Shown in pieces: positions 43,398 through 52,309 of a stretch of DNA of 61,580 bases. The notes beneath the pieces were generated by a model. It worked only from the letters and a program-made list of their open reading frames with translations, did not search any database and was not told the origin of the DNA. Position 1 is the first letter of the stretch; each line of letters opens with the position of its first letter. The position numbers and the translations under genes were made by a program. This stretch comes from Phycisphaeraceae bacterium (lineage in GTDB: Bacteria > Planctomycetota > Phycisphaerae > Phycisphaerales > Phycisphaeraceae). Location of the stretch: assembly GCA_028284155.1 (NCBI GenBank), contig JANQSF010000116.1:1-61580 (forward strand), read 5' to 3'.

Positions 43398-44614
43398 GGG
43401 GCGATTGTATCGCGGGCCGGCTCTTGTGTGACCGATTGATCGGTCTGGTCGTAAACCCGCGCGACGCGCGGCGACACACGGCAGAGCGTCTCGTGACAGC
43501 TCGACACAGCGCGGTCGGCCATGCAGGGCAGCGCGCACGGCGAAGCCGGGTCGTTGCTGATCAGGTCGACTTCCATATCGCGGACGACGTCGATCGTTCG
43601 GCAGGCGTCGGTCAGGTCGACAACGACCTGATCCATGTTAACTCGGCCGACGATATTGACGGTGAACTGCCGCGATGTCGTTCCGTCGTGCAGCGTCGCG
43701 ACGCCCCGGCCGCTGGCGGACAGGGCGTAGCCGTCGCCGTAGCCGACGGGCACAAGTCCGAGCACGCTGTCGCGATCGAGCACATGCCCGTTGGCGTACC
43801 CGACACGCTCGCCGCGCGGGTAGCGTTGCACGTGGATGAGTCGGCTCGACCAGCGCACGGCCGGCCGCAGTCGCCGGTCGATCCCGTCGATCGGCGTCGC
43901 GCCGTCGCGGAGCATTGCCCCGTAGCCGTACAACCCAAGCCCGATGCGGACCATGTCGAAATGGTTGCGCCGGTCGCGCACCGCGCCGGCCGTGCTGGCG
44001 ACATGCGTCAGGATGTCGCCCGTCCGCAGCGCCGGTGCGTTGAGCATGACTCGCCGCAAGCGCTGCCGCTGCTCGGCCGTGAAAGTCGCGTCGCGGTCGG
44101 CCGCGGCGAAGTGCGTGTAAACGCCCGCCAGCGTGACGTGCTTGCTGTCAGCCGACCGCTCTGCGGCGATCACCGCGTCTTCGGCGTGAAGCCCGCCGCG
44201 GCACATGCCCGTGTCGACGTGCAGGTGAACGGGCAGCGCCCGCCCCAGCCGTCGGCCGGCGCGTTCGAAGTCAGCCAACTGGTCGAGCGTGTCGACGCTC
44301 AGGTGCAGGTCGCCGCGCGCCGCGCACGCCCGCAGGCGGCCTGTGCCCAGCGGGTCGGTCGTCGGCGTCAGGACGAACAAGGGCGTGTCAACGTCGGCTT
44401 CGAGCAGTACGTCGGCCTGCTCGACGCTGTAGACCGCGAGCATGTCGACGCCCACGTCGGCCAGGTGCCGCGCGATCGGCGTCGCGCCCAGCCCGTACGC
44501 GTCGGCTTTGACCACCGCACACAAGCCCGCGCGCTGTCCCAGCGCCGCCCGCCAGCACCGGACGTTGTGCCCGATGGCGTCGAGGTCGATATGCAGGCGG
44601 CTGTTTGGCGTCAT
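43364..44614 (-). CDS. alr: Alanine racemase
   Basis: The 416-aa enzyme interconverts L- and D-alanine for peptidoglycan. The PLP lysine is Lys36 in VVKADAYGLGA. Other family segments are HLHVDTGMCRGGL, VRIGLGLYGYGAML, the second catalytic Tyr in the GYGDGY segment of LVPVGYGDGYALSASGRG, and IVGRVNMDQVVVDLTD. The C-terminus (about 375-416) is longer and more irregular than in typical Alr and overlaps the downstream PHP gene. Peptidoglycan synthesis is still debated in some planctomycetes, so the gene is of interest for this organism. Confidence 0.94.
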   Translation of the reverse strand: MTPNSRLHIDLDAIGHNVRCWRAALGQRAGLCAVVKADAYGLGATPIARHLADVGVDMLAVYSVEQADVLLEADVDTPLFVLTPTTDPLGTGRLRACAARGDLHLSVDTLDQLADFERAGRRLGRALPVHLHVDTGMCRGGLHAEDAVIAAERSADSKHVTLAGVYTHFAAADRDATFTAEQRQRLRRVMLNAPALRTGDILTHVASTAGAVRDRRNHFDMVRIGLGLYGYGAMLRDGATPIDGIDRRLRPAVRWSSRLIHVQRYPRGERVGYANGHVLDRDSVLGLVPVGYGDGYALSASGRGVATLHDGTTSRQFTVNIVGRVNMDQVVVDLTDACRTIDVVRDMEVDLISNDPASPCALPCMADRAVSSCHETLCRVSPRVARVYDQTDQSVTQEPARDTIAPCRVSNTLITT

Positions 44615-44814
44615 GGATGGTTGGGCTTGCCCGATCGGACCGTCGGGCCATGACGTTTGTATCAGCCGATTCGCGCCTCTAGAATGAATCTTTCGTGCCG
44701 CCGCCTGACCGCCGGGGGCCGCGCGTCAGGGCTCGGGAAACCCCCAATTCAAACGCCGTTCCGCGACTGTTCCGCCGGCCGGGTCTATCGTGACCGGCTG
44801 TGTGAGTGACCGAT

Positions 44815-46167
44815 ATGAGCGACGACATCTTTGCCGACTCCACGACGTTCAAAGACCTTGGGCTGCGCGATAGCGTGCTCAAGGGCGTGGAGGAACTCGG
44901 CTTCGAGAAACCGACCGACATCCAGGCGCAACTCATTCCGCCGATCCTCACCGGCCGGGACGTGATCGGTCAAGCTAAAACCGGTACGGGCAAGACCGCG
45001 GCGTTCGGCCTGCCGCTGCTGCACATGTGCGACAAAGACACGTCGATGCAGGCGCTGGTCCTTACGCCCACACGCGAGCTGGCCGCGCAGGTCGCCGTGG
45101 AGCTGGACGACCTGGGCAAGCACACGCCTATCAAAACGACCTGCATCATCGGCGGCGAGTCGATGCAGAGTCAGAAGAAGTCCGTCCAACGCGGCGGGCA
45201 CATCATCGTCGGCACGCCCGGCCGAGTCATGGACATGCACGGCCGAAAGCAGATCCACTTCAACGACCTGCGCTTCGCCGTGCTCGACGAGGTCGACCGG
45301 ATGCTCGACATCGGCTTCCGCGACGACATCCGCAAGATCCTTAAGCTCGTCAAACGCGAACACCAGACGATCTTCGTCTCGGCCACGATCGACGAGGAGA
45401 TCGAAAGACTGGCACGGTCGCACATGAAGAGCGACGCGCAGAAGATTGTCACCGTCTCCGGCTCGCTGACTGTGTCGCTGGTCGATCAGAAGCACCTGCC
45501 CGTCGAGCCGTGGGACAAAAAGCAACTGTTGCTGCACCTGCTCAAACATCAGGAGCCCGAGACGACCGTCGTATTCTGCCGGACGAAGGCGACGGTCGAT
45601 AAGCTGACGAAGTACCTCAAAGACAAAGGCGTCGACGCCCGCGCGATCCACGGCGACATGCCGCAGCCCAAACGCAAGCGGGTGATGTCGTCGATGCGCA
45701 GCGGCAAGCTCGACGTGCTCATCGCGTCGGACCTGGCCGCACGCGGGTTGGACATCGCGCACATTTCGCACGTCATCAACTACGACCTGCCGGAAGACCC
45801 GGAGGTGTATGTGCACCGCATCGGCCGAACGGCCCGCGCGGGTCGGCGTGGCACGGCCTGGTCGTTTGTGACGCCGGAAGAAGGCCAACGGCTGACCGAG
45901 ATCGAGAAGCTCACCGGCGTGTTGATCGAGCAGTTGGAATACGACGGCTTCAAGCCCGGCCCCGTGCCAAAGGACATCGCCGAACAGCGCGCCGCCGCGC
46001 CATCCAAGAGCGACCCGGACAAACACTTGGCCAAGCGAACCGGTGTGCCTTGGCACGACGGCATGAGCGAAGAGGACCTCAAAGCGATGTTCCCCGACGG
46101 CAACATCCCCAAGACCGCGCCGAAGCAGACGCTCGGCTCCCGCCTGCGCACACGCCGCTCGCGCTGA
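44815..46167 (+). CDS. DEAD-box family RNA helicase with a DEVD motif II
   Basis: The 450-aa helicase has an F-rich Q motif (FEKPTDIQAQLIPPIL), Walker A AKTGTGKT (54-61), PTRELA, motif II D158-E-V-D161, SAT, ARGLDI and HRIGRTARAGR. A helicase core of about 375 residues is followed by a basic C-terminal tail (SRLRTRRSR). The tail and shape are like RhlE/RhlB-type helicases involved in RNA degradation or ribosome assembly. DEVD replaces the DEAD consensus; Ala to Val is a conservative change that keeps the metal-binding Asp and the catalytic Glu. The start is the ATG at 44815 rather than the GTG 9 bases earlier. Confidence 0.92.
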   Translation: MSDDIFADSTTFKDLGLRDSVLKGVEELGFEKPTDIQAQLIPPILTGRDVIGQAKTGTGKTAAFGLPLLHMCDKDTSMQALVLTPTRELAAQVAVELDDLGKHTPIKTTCIIGGESMQSQKKSVQRGGHIIVGTPGRVMDMHGRKQIHFNDLRFAVLDEVDRMLDIGFRDDIRKILKLVKREHQTIFVSATIDEEIERLARSHMKSDAQKIVTVSGSLTVSLVDQKHLPVEPWDKKQLLLHLLKHQEPETTVVFCRTKATVDKLTKYLKDKGVDARAIHGDMPQPKRKRVMSSMRSGKLDVLIASDLAARGLDIAHISHVINYDLPEDPEVYVHRIGRTARAGRRGTAWSFVTPEEGQRLTEIEKLTGVLIEQLEYDGFKPGPVPKDIAEQRAAAPSKSDPDKHLAKRTGVPWHDGMSEEDLKAMFPDGNIPKTAPKQTLGSRLRTRRSR

Positions 46168-46181
46168 CGTAATCTACATAG

Positions 46182-46200
46182 CCGAACCGTCTCGGTTCGG
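46182..46200 (+). promoter_or_regulatory. Hairpin in the short leader of queF
   Basis: CCGAACCG-TCT-CGGTTCGG forms an 8-bp perfect stem 11 bases before the queF start. It could affect translation or be part of the previous gene's termination. It does not match the preQ1 riboswitch consensus. Confidence 0.45.
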
Positions 46201-46211
46201 AACACCACACC

Positions 46212-46583
46212 ATGCCCGACCCCGCCCAACTCGAATGCTTCGACAATCCGGACCCGGGTCGCGATTACGTCATCGAGCACGTGGCCGACGAATTCACCAG
46301 CGTCTGTCCCGTCACCGGCCACCCCGACTTCGGCACGGTGACCGTGCGCTTTGTCGCCGACGCCAGGTGCGTCGAACTCAAGAGCCTCAAGCTTTACTTA
46401 CAGACCTTTCGCAACGAGGGCATCTTTTACGAGGCGGTCACCAACCGCATCGCCGACGACCTGTCGGCCGCGATGTCGCCACGCTGGCTCGTCGTCCGCA
46501 CCGACTGGAAGGGTCGCGGCGGTATCCGTTCGACGATCACCGTGACAGTCGGCGACGCGCCAACTGAAGAACGCCGCGCTTAA
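46212..46583 (+). CDS. queF: NADPH-dependent 7-cyano-7-deazaguanine reductase (QueF type I)
   Basis: The 123-aa enzyme reduces preQ0 to preQ1 in queuosine synthesis. The active-site Cys32 is in TSVCPVTGHPDFG and the catalytic Asp39 follows seven residues later, as in the family. The QueF motif is seen in VELKSLKLYLQTFR, and the C-terminus is the compact T-fold (DWKGRGGIRSTITVTVG). The short, single T-fold form is type I. It lies 44 bp after the helicase gene on the same strand. The other queuosine genes are not here. Confidence 0.94.
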   Translation: MPDPAQLECFDNPDPGRDYVIEHVADEFTSVCPVTGHPDFGTVTVRFVADARCVELKSLKLYLQTFRNEGIFYEAVTNRIADDLSAAMSPRWLVVRTDWKGRGGIRSTITVTVGDAPTEERRA

Positions 46584-46680
46584 AGCCGAGTCTTTCCAAA
46601 GGCCCGGATGAATCTCCACTCACTGCGTAAAATAGAACGAACACGCGTCCTCCCAACCGCCCTCATCGACCTGAGACACC

Positions 46681-48075
46681 ATGCCGATCGAGTTCGCCTG
46701 TCAACACTGCGGCAAGTCCTACACCGTCGCCGACGAGATGGCCGGCCAGGCCGCGCAATGCCAGGCCTGCAACAAGGTCATGGCTGTGCCCGGTGGCGCG
46801 GCGGCGGCGTTGCCGACTGAGACCAAACGCGGTGGGGCGGGCAAGGTCGTTGCCATCTGCGTCGCCATCGCCGCGCCACTGATCGTCGCGGGCGTGGCGT
46901 TCTTTATCATCTCGAACAGGCAGAAGCCCCAGCCGGAGCCCGCGCCCGTCGAGCCCGTCGTTGAGAATCCGGTCGTCGAAATCGACCCGACCAAGCCGCT
47001 GGAGATGCCGGCCGACGCGAACGTCAACGGTCTTATGCTCGCGCAGTTCGATCAGCAAAACGACCTGTTGAAGCAGTGGGTTTATCTTGTGGCGTACGAA
47101 GTTGATCAGCAGCGCGTCGTCCGTGTGACCGAGACCGGTCAGACCGACCGTTACCAGCGCGTCTGGCTGCCGCTCTACGAACCGGTCAAGTCCAAACCGG
47201 GCTCGCCGCCCGCGCAGCCGACGATCCGCGCCGTCGTGCGGACCAACCTGCTCAAGAACTCGGCCGACATCTCGGCGTTCCTTCTGCGCGAAGGGTTCGC
47301 TGGTCTGGTGGTCGGCAAAGCCAAAGACGTTGAGCTACCGGACAAACTGACGAACGCCGGACTTAACACTGAAGAAGTTTGGGTCATCGAGTTGGCCCGC
47401 TCCGACCCCGCCTGGCTCCCGCCGGTCGTTGATCGTGGTGACAGCGTCGTCACCAATTCGAACAAGCAGGTCGGTGTGCCCGACCCGCCTGACCGGTCGA
47501 CGACCATTGATCCGTCGCGGCCGAAGGTCGGCGTCGACGTCCCGTTGCCCAGCGACGACAAACCCAAGTCCGGCGAGCCGCAGCATCCGTCGTTGGCTGA
47601 ACTCAAACAACAGAACAACTGGACCGCCGCCCCGAACCACCCGGGTTTGGCCGACCCGATCCGACTCCAGAACATCGAGGTCAGCCCGCCGGCTGACCTG
47701 AAATCCACGATCGCCGCCGACGGTTCGTCCCTGTCCATCACCGGCCCGATCGGCGAGAAGGGGCTGGTGCAGGCGGTTGTGACTGTCCGACTGCGACCGT
47801 TGGAAGAATACGAACGACGTTGGCCGCGCTACAACGCCGAGTCCGGCCTGTTCGAGCGGGCCAAGGTCGAACTTGGCGCGGTCGGCCGACTCGGCTTCGT
47901 CCGGCTTATCGCCCGCCAGCGCAATGACCTGGGACAACGCTGGAACTTCCGCTACGTCGGCTACGCGGGCGACAAGATCATTGACGTCACCGGTTTCGTC
48001 GACAACGACGCCAGCGGTTTGACGATGGTGCAAGTTGTGACGGGCACGATCCGGGTCGTGCCGATGGTGGAGTGA
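46681..48075 (+). CDS. Zinc-ribbon single-pass membrane protein, family member 1
   Basis: The 464-aa protein begins with a zinc ribbon (FACQHCGKSYTVADEMAG...CQACNKVMAVP, about 1-38), then a transmembrane helix (about 54-77) and a Pro-rich linker. An extracytoplasmic part contains a segment with VWLPLYEPVKS, a second half of about 130 residues (LSITGPIGEKGLVQAVV...FVRLIARQ...FRYVGYAGDKIIDVTGFVDND) and a final strand. Both halves have counterparts in the larger protein at 49055. The ribbon faces the cytoplasm. Function is unknown; the family is typical for planctomycetes. Confidence 0.8.
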   Translation: MPIEFACQHCGKSYTVADEMAGQAAQCQACNKVMAVPGGAAAALPTETKRGGAGKVVAICVAIAAPLIVAGVAFFIISNRQKPQPEPAPVEPVVENPVVEIDPTKPLEMPADANVNGLMLAQFDQQNDLLKQWVYLVAYEVDQQRVVRVTETGQTDRYQRVWLPLYEPVKSKPGSPPAQPTIRAVVRTNLLKNSADISAFLLREGFAGLVVGKAKDVELPDKLTNAGLNTEEVWVIELARSDPAWLPPVVDRGDSVVTNSNKQVGVPDPPDRSTTIDPSRPKVGVDVPLPSDDKPKSGEPQHPSLAELKQQNNWTAAPNHPGLADPIRLQNIEVSPPADLKSTIAADGSSLSITGPIGEKGLVQAVVTVRLRPLEEYERRWPRYNAESGLFERAKVELGAVGRLGFVRLIARQRNDLGQRWNFRYVGYAGDKIIDVTGFVDNDASGLTMVQVVTGTIRVVPMVE

Positions 48076-48107
48076 ATGGTGCGAGCAGTTTGCAAATCGA
48101 ATCCGGG

Positions 48108-48692
48108 TCAATCCTGCTGATCGTTGGCGTCTCGATCAAATTGCTCGACGACGCCGCGCCAATGTTCGTGCACACCCAATTCGCGTGTCCAGTGCTCCAC
48201 GTAGTCACGGTCGATCCGGTGCCCACTGACTCGGAGCATCCCAGCGATATCGCGGAGGTGCTTCGGTGACCGACCACGCTCGTAGTAGAGCAGTTTACTG
48301 ATAATGATGTCAGCCGGCGCGCCGACGTATGCTTCGAAATCGGGTGTGATTTGAATACGCTCGCGGTTGGCGATCTGGTGTCGCCCCCATAGGTCCGTCC
48401 GTGCGATCATGAAGTCGATCTTGTTGCCGGACTCTGGGTGTATGACATTAAACATGCTCCCGTCATGCAACGCTTGGTATGCCGATTGATCGTTCAGGTA
48501 GTAGTCGGATTCCGGAAAGGCCCTGACGAGCACGGGGATGTCTTCACGAATCAAGGCAACGACGATGTCGATGTCCTGCGTGAATCTCGGTTCGCCCAGC
48601 GTTCCGCTGGCATACGAGCCGACGATCATGTACGTGACCCCCATCTCTTCCAGAATTGAGACCGTGCGACGAAGAAGCTCATCTTGCGTCAT
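48108..48692 (-). CDS. Nucleotidyltransferase (AbiEii-like/DUF6036-type fold)
   Basis: The 194-aa protein begins at ATG 48692 and carries the nucleotidyltransferase pattern GSYASGTLGEPRFTQDIDIVV (G-S...D-x-D) in the first 55 residues, followed by a helical part with AYVGAPADIIISKLLYYERGRSPKHLRDIAGML. This is the shape of AbiEii-type and related minimal nucleotidyltransferases, often members of toxin-antitoxin or defence pairs. Its start overlaps the small upstream gene by 14 bases. The pair lies antisense between two zinc-ribbon paralogues. Confidence 0.85.
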   Translation of the reverse strand: MTQDELLRRTVSILEEMGVTYMIVGSYASGTLGEPRFTQDIDIVVALIREDIPVLVRAFPESDYYLNDQSAYQALHDGSMFNVIHPESGNKIDFMIARTDLWGRHQIANRERIQITPDFEAYVGAPADIIISKLLYYERGRSPKHLRDIAGMLRVSGHRIDRDYVEHWTRELGVHEHWRGVVEQFDRDANDQQD

Positions 48693-48936
48693 CGAGCATC
48701 CTCCGAGCGACCTCGGCATTGACCTGATCGGTGTCCCACTCCGGGTGATCCGTCATGATTCGGCCGCGCAGGAGCTTGCGCATCGTCTCGTTCGCGTCGA
48801 ACATGATCGCCACCCGCTGGGCGGGCGTCATCGCGCGGTAGATCGCCGCCATTTGCTCGTCCACCATCTCGAACGGCGGGAGCTTGGTGTGTTCGTCTTC
48901 TGTGAGCGGCTTGTCCGGGGGCTGCGAGGTGCTCAT
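48679..48936 (-). CDS. Small protein paired with the nucleotidyltransferase
   Basis: The 85-aa protein begins at ATG 48936 (MSTSQPPDKPLTEDEHTKL), with a disordered N-terminus and a helical C-terminal part AQRVAIMFDANETMRKLLRG followed by HPEWDTDQVNAEVARRML. The H-P-x-W-x-x-x-x-[VL] core is common in small proteins that sit next to nucleotidyltransferases. Overlap of 14 bases with that gene implies co-translation. It may be an antitoxin-like partner, but there is no direct evidence. Confidence 0.75.
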   Translation of the reverse strand: MSTSQPPDKPLTEDEHTKLPPFEMVDEQMAAIYRAMTPAQRVAIMFDANETMRKLLRGRIMTDHPEWDTDQVNAEVARRMLDDAR

Positions 48937-49054
48937 CGCGAAAGTATAGGTTCTGCCTGCGCCCGACTCCGATCGGTGATACACTATCTGCAAGGGCGTG
49001 CGGCCCGTCATTCGACGTGTTCCGTGGGCCGATTCCGCAAGTCGGGGACGACCG

Positions 49055-51412
49055 ATGGCCATCAAGTTCGACTGTCCAAACTGTGGCAAAACGTACAAGG
49101 TCGACGACAAGTTGGCCGGCCGCAACGCGCCGTGCAAAGCGTGTGGCCAAACGTTGACCATCCCGGCCGTCCAGAGCGACGAGGTGCTCGACGCCTCGAG
49201 CCTTGACGAAATCCCTCCTCCTCCGCCAACCGCCGGCCCCGTAACGGCCGGCCCGGCCTACGCCGCGCCGTCGAATCAGTGGCAGCCACCCGACCAAGCT
49301 GAACAACAGTTGGCCAGCCTCGCCGCCGCGTCGCGGCAACACCGCGAGGCGACGCGTGGCGGGGGCAAGAAAGTGGCCGCCGTCGGCGGGGGCATCGGCG
49401 CTGTCCTTGTCGTCGTACTCATCATCGGTTTGAAGATTACGCGAGCCGTTCTGCGCAACATGGACGATGGCGACGACCGCTCTCGAAGCTCGCAGGTCGA
49501 TCGCGACCGGCGCGGGTCGCGGGCCCGCACGAGCCCGGGGGTCATGCCCACGGCCAACAACCCGGCCAAGGTCATTTCGCTGCGCGACCTCTACGACCAG
49601 CGGCCGAGCATCGGCGACGTGATTGTCCTGACCGATTACGAAGTGCCCGAAGACCACGTGCTGATCGGGGGCGCGAACAACGCTCGGGCGTCGAGTTGGG
49701 ACGACGTCTGGATCCCCCTGTATCGGCCGACGTCGAACTACCGCACAGGCAGCAAGGTGCTCAACGCGCAGCGATTCAAACGAGTCGACGCCGTGTTGTA
49801 TTCCGACCGAGTCACCACCGACCCGAAGCTGGAGACGTTTCTCAACTCGAGCCAGGTCGCGGTGCGCGTCAAGGGTTATTCGGTCGATCGCGATGTCTAC
49901 ACGGCGATGGTCGCTCGCGGCGTCGCGCCGGGCAGCACGTCGTCGGCCATCATGCTCGAACACGTCACCATGCCCGACCACGTCGCCTGGCCGCAGGTCG
50001 CGCACAACGACGATCGCGATGATGCCAACAACGAACCACCGAGGTCGGTCGGTCAGTTCGCACGGATCGACGACAACGACGACAACCGAGCGACACAACC
50101 CACGACGCCGCGCGTGACCACGCCTCGGCCGACAACACCCACGCCAGCCGCGCCGTCGAAACCGAAGTTCACCAACGCCGACGTCACCGACCTGCCCATG
50201 TGGACGCCGGACGAAGCGTTGCTCCCCGAACTGCGTGACGAACCAGTGGTCGTGGACGGTTACGCGATCCGCTGGCCGAGAGGTGCCGAGTCGAGGCGCA
50301 GTAGTTCGAGCTACACCTACGGCTATGGCCGCGACGACCTGCTGGCCAACGCCAAGCTGTCGATCCGTGTCCGTTCGCGATCCAGCACCGACCTGTATCC
50401 GCACGCCCGCGGCTTCGCACAAAGCTATGTCGGGGTCAGCACCGACGGCATCAAGGGCGCGATCAACGGCATCGCGTTTAACCGGGTCGAGGGAAGCAAG
50501 ACGAGTTTTGGCACGCGGGTCGATCATTACGTATTGCTCGGGGCGTACCACGACGACAAGGTCATCACGCTCTCGGCCACGCTTCGCGGCGGTAATGAAG
50601 ACGCCATGCTCATCCTTGTCACGGCCTTGCACACCATCCGCAAAGCGACCGCGGAAGAGATCGCCGCCGCTGAAAGCCAGCCCAGTCTGATCCCCGCGCA
50701 AACGACGACGACGCCGCGCGTCGCAACGACGACGCCGACCACGCCAACACGCCCATCCGTCACACAGCCAACCATTACACGGCCTGGCACGACAACGCGT
50801 CCGACGACCACCCGCCCTTCGACCACGACCACGCCGCCGACCGACACAAGCACGTTCTTCCCCGGTCCCAACGGTGAACGGCTCAAGAACACCTGGGGCC
50901 CGCACCCGGACGACGCCCGCCAACTGACCGATTTCCAGAAGCTGTCCGACAACCACGACATGCCTATTCCCGAGGGCATGGAAGGACGAAACGGACGCTT
51001 CATGAAGAAGGTCGACGGTGGAACGATGTCGCTGGTCTTCATCAAGACACGCCGCCCGACGGCCGAACGCAGCGCCGAGTACCCGCCCGACCCGCCCTCC
51101 GACCCCGGCCAGGTCGAACGCGGCACGGTGGCTGGCATCAAGTTCGTGCGCGGCCGAAAGACGTTGCTGAATGGTCGACGGCAGATGGTGCAATACGTCG
51201 CGTACGTCGGCGATGACAAGCTGAGCATACAAGGCTGGGGTGACAACCCCGAGGCCGCCCGGCTGATCGAGTCGGCCATCTTGTCCGTCCGGTACAAGAG
51301 CGACTCGCAACGGCGGGCCGAGCAATACCGCATCGAAGCAGAACGACGTCGCCAGGAGTACGAACGCCGCCGGCAGGAGATGCTGGACCGAATCCGCAAT
51401 CGCCGTCCATAA
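49055..51412 (+). CDS. Zinc-ribbon single-pass membrane protein, family member 2 (large)
   Basis: The 785-aa protein (ATG 49055) begins with the zinc ribbon FDCPNCGKTYKVDDKLAG...CKACGQTLTIP (about 1-38), a Pro/Ala linker and a transmembrane helix (about 107-128). The extracytoplasmic part has a domain with DVIVLTDYEVPEDHVLIGG and DVWIPLYRP (about 185-330, shared with member 1). Thr/Pro-rich linkers then separate two related alpha/beta domains (about 385-545 and 600-755). Their ends look alike: YHDDKVITLSATLRGGNEDAMLILVTALHTIR and YVGDDKLSIQGWGDNPEAARLIESAILSVR. The C-terminus is a basic coiled segment. Thr/Pro linkers suggest an exposed, flexible arrangement. Function unknown. Confidence 0.8.
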   Translation: MAIKFDCPNCGKTYKVDDKLAGRNAPCKACGQTLTIPAVQSDEVLDASSLDEIPPPPPTAGPVTAGPAYAAPSNQWQPPDQAEQQLASLAAASRQHREATRGGGKKVAAVGGGIGAVLVVVLIIGLKITRAVLRNMDDGDDRSRSSQVDRDRRGSRARTSPGVMPTANNPAKVISLRDLYDQRPSIGDVIVLTDYEVPEDHVLIGGANNARASSWDDVWIPLYRPTSNYRTGSKVLNAQRFKRVDAVLYSDRVTTDPKLETFLNSSQVAVRVKGYSVDRDVYTAMVARGVAPGSTSSAIMLEHVTMPDHVAWPQVAHNDDRDDANNEPPRSVGQFARIDDNDDNRATQPTTPRVTTPRPTTPTPAAPSKPKFTNADVTDLPMWTPDEALLPELRDEPVVVDGYAIRWPRGAESRRSSSSYTYGYGRDDLLANAKLSIRVRSRSSTDLYPHARGFAQSYVGVSTDGIKGAINGIAFNRVEGSKTSFGTRVDHYVLLGAYHDDKVITLSATLRGGNEDAMLILVTALHTIRKATAEEIAAAESQPSLIPAQTTTTPRVATTTPTTPTRPSVTQPTITRPGTTTRPTTTRPSTTTTPPTDTSTFFPGPNGERLKNTWGPHPDDARQLTDFQKLSDNHDMPIPEGMEGRNGRFMKKVDGGTMSLVFIKTRRPTAERSAEYPPDPPSDPGQVERGTVAGIKFVRGRKTLLNGRRQMVQYVAYVGDDKLSIQGWGDNPEAARLIESAILSVRYKSDSQRRAEQYRIEAERRRQEYERRRQEMLDRIRNRRP

Positions 51413-51468
51413 ACCGCGCCGCCGGCGCTTCGCCGCGTTGCGCTTGGTATCGACAGTGAGGTCATGTC

Positions 51469-52146
51469 ATGCCCATCAAAATCGACTGCCCGCATTGTGG
51501 AACACGCCAGAACGTCGCCGACGTGCTCGCCGGTTTTCAGACGCCGTGTGAACACTGCCGGTCGCCCATCCACGTGCCGTCGGCAGGTCAGTCCTCGACC
51601 GGCCAAGCCACCGCAGCATACGACACGCCTTCGCCCGCCGGAACGCAGCGCCCGTTCGCCACGCTGCCCAACGAACGAGATCCCGCCGGTCAGCATCGAC
51701 CCCACCACGTACGCCCGGCTGCCAGTCAAGGCTCGACCGGCAAAGGCGCCGTCGCGGCAACCATCGCGGTGTTGCTTTGGGTTGGCATGGCCGCCGGCAT
51801 CGCGTTGCAACTTCAGTCCAAGTCGTCCAATCGGAGTCGATCGACCACGAACCGCGCGACGCCGCCAACGGTGATCTATCAGCATTCGCCAGACCAATTG
51901 CCACACGTCGATCCTTCTAACGCGAATCAGCGGCAAAACAACGACGCGCTGCGGCGGATCGAAGAGATCAATCGCATCAACCGCGAGAACGCCCAGCGCC
52001 GCAACAACTCGATCAACCGCTACCGACAACAGCCCAACCGCTACTCGCCGACTCGGCCGGGTTACAACCCGTCGCCCAACCGCTACTCGCCCTCCCGCCC
52101 AGGCGTCCCGACCGCCCCGCAGCCTCACACCCCGTACACGCCCTGA
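51469..52146 (+). CDS. Zinc-ribbon single-pass membrane protein, family member 3 (short)
   Basis: The 225-aa protein keeps the same zinc ribbon (CPHCGTRQNVADVLAG...CEHCRSPIHVP) and a transmembrane helix (about 93-114). The globular extracytoplasmic domains are absent; the tail is rich in Asn, Arg, Gln and Pro (NRYSPTRPGYNPSPNRYSPS, with two NRYSP units). It follows 56 bp behind member 2. It may be a truncated duplicate or a separate small member of the family. Confidence 0.72.
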   Translation: MPIKIDCPHCGTRQNVADVLAGFQTPCEHCRSPIHVPSAGQSSTGQATAAYDTPSPAGTQRPFATLPNERDPAGQHRPHHVRPAASQGSTGKGAVAATIAVLLWVGMAAGIALQLQSKSSNRSRSTTNRATPPTVIYQHSPDQLPHVDPSNANQRQNNDALRRIEEINRINRENAQRRNNSINRYRQQPNRYSPTRPGYNPSPNRYSPSRPGVPTAPQPHTPYTP

Positions 52147-52178
52147 AGCCAGGGCTCTTTCCAAGCGCGGCCGTCCCC

Positions 52179-52198
52179 GCCGCTTGCGGCTTAGCGCT
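52179..52198 (+). repeat. GCCGCTTGCGGCTTAGCGCT short repeat, first of two
   Basis: The repeat lies 32 bases after the stop of the third zinc-ribbon gene, in its orientation. Confidence 0.85.
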
Positions 52199-52205
52199 CC
52201 CCGGC

Positions 52206-52225
52206 GCCGCTTGCGGCTCAGCGCT
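52206..52225 (+). repeat. GCCGCTTGCGGCTCAGCGCT short repeat, second of two
   Basis: A second copy (T to C at one position) begins 7 bases after the first, so this gap carries a direct tandem of the motif. Confidence 0.85.
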
Positions 52226-52309
52226 CCCCCAACCCTTCCCCAACGCCCCGCGACACCTCCCGCCGCGTCTTTTGTCCCCACCCGCGCCGGGCCGTATGAT
52301 CCGCCCACC

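Noticed and set aside
46182..46200. preQ1 riboswitch before queF
   Set aside because: Only a simple 8-bp hairpin is present. The A-rich tail and pseudoknot of preQ1-I and the larger preQ1-II fold are not seen in the 44-bp leader.
48689..51325. Very long open frame (about 880 codons) on the minus strand across the large zinc-ribbon gene
   Set aside because: It is the antisense of a GC-rich gene; its translation is rich in Arg, Val, Asp and Gly with no domain, while the plus-strand protein has a zinc ribbon and a clear start.
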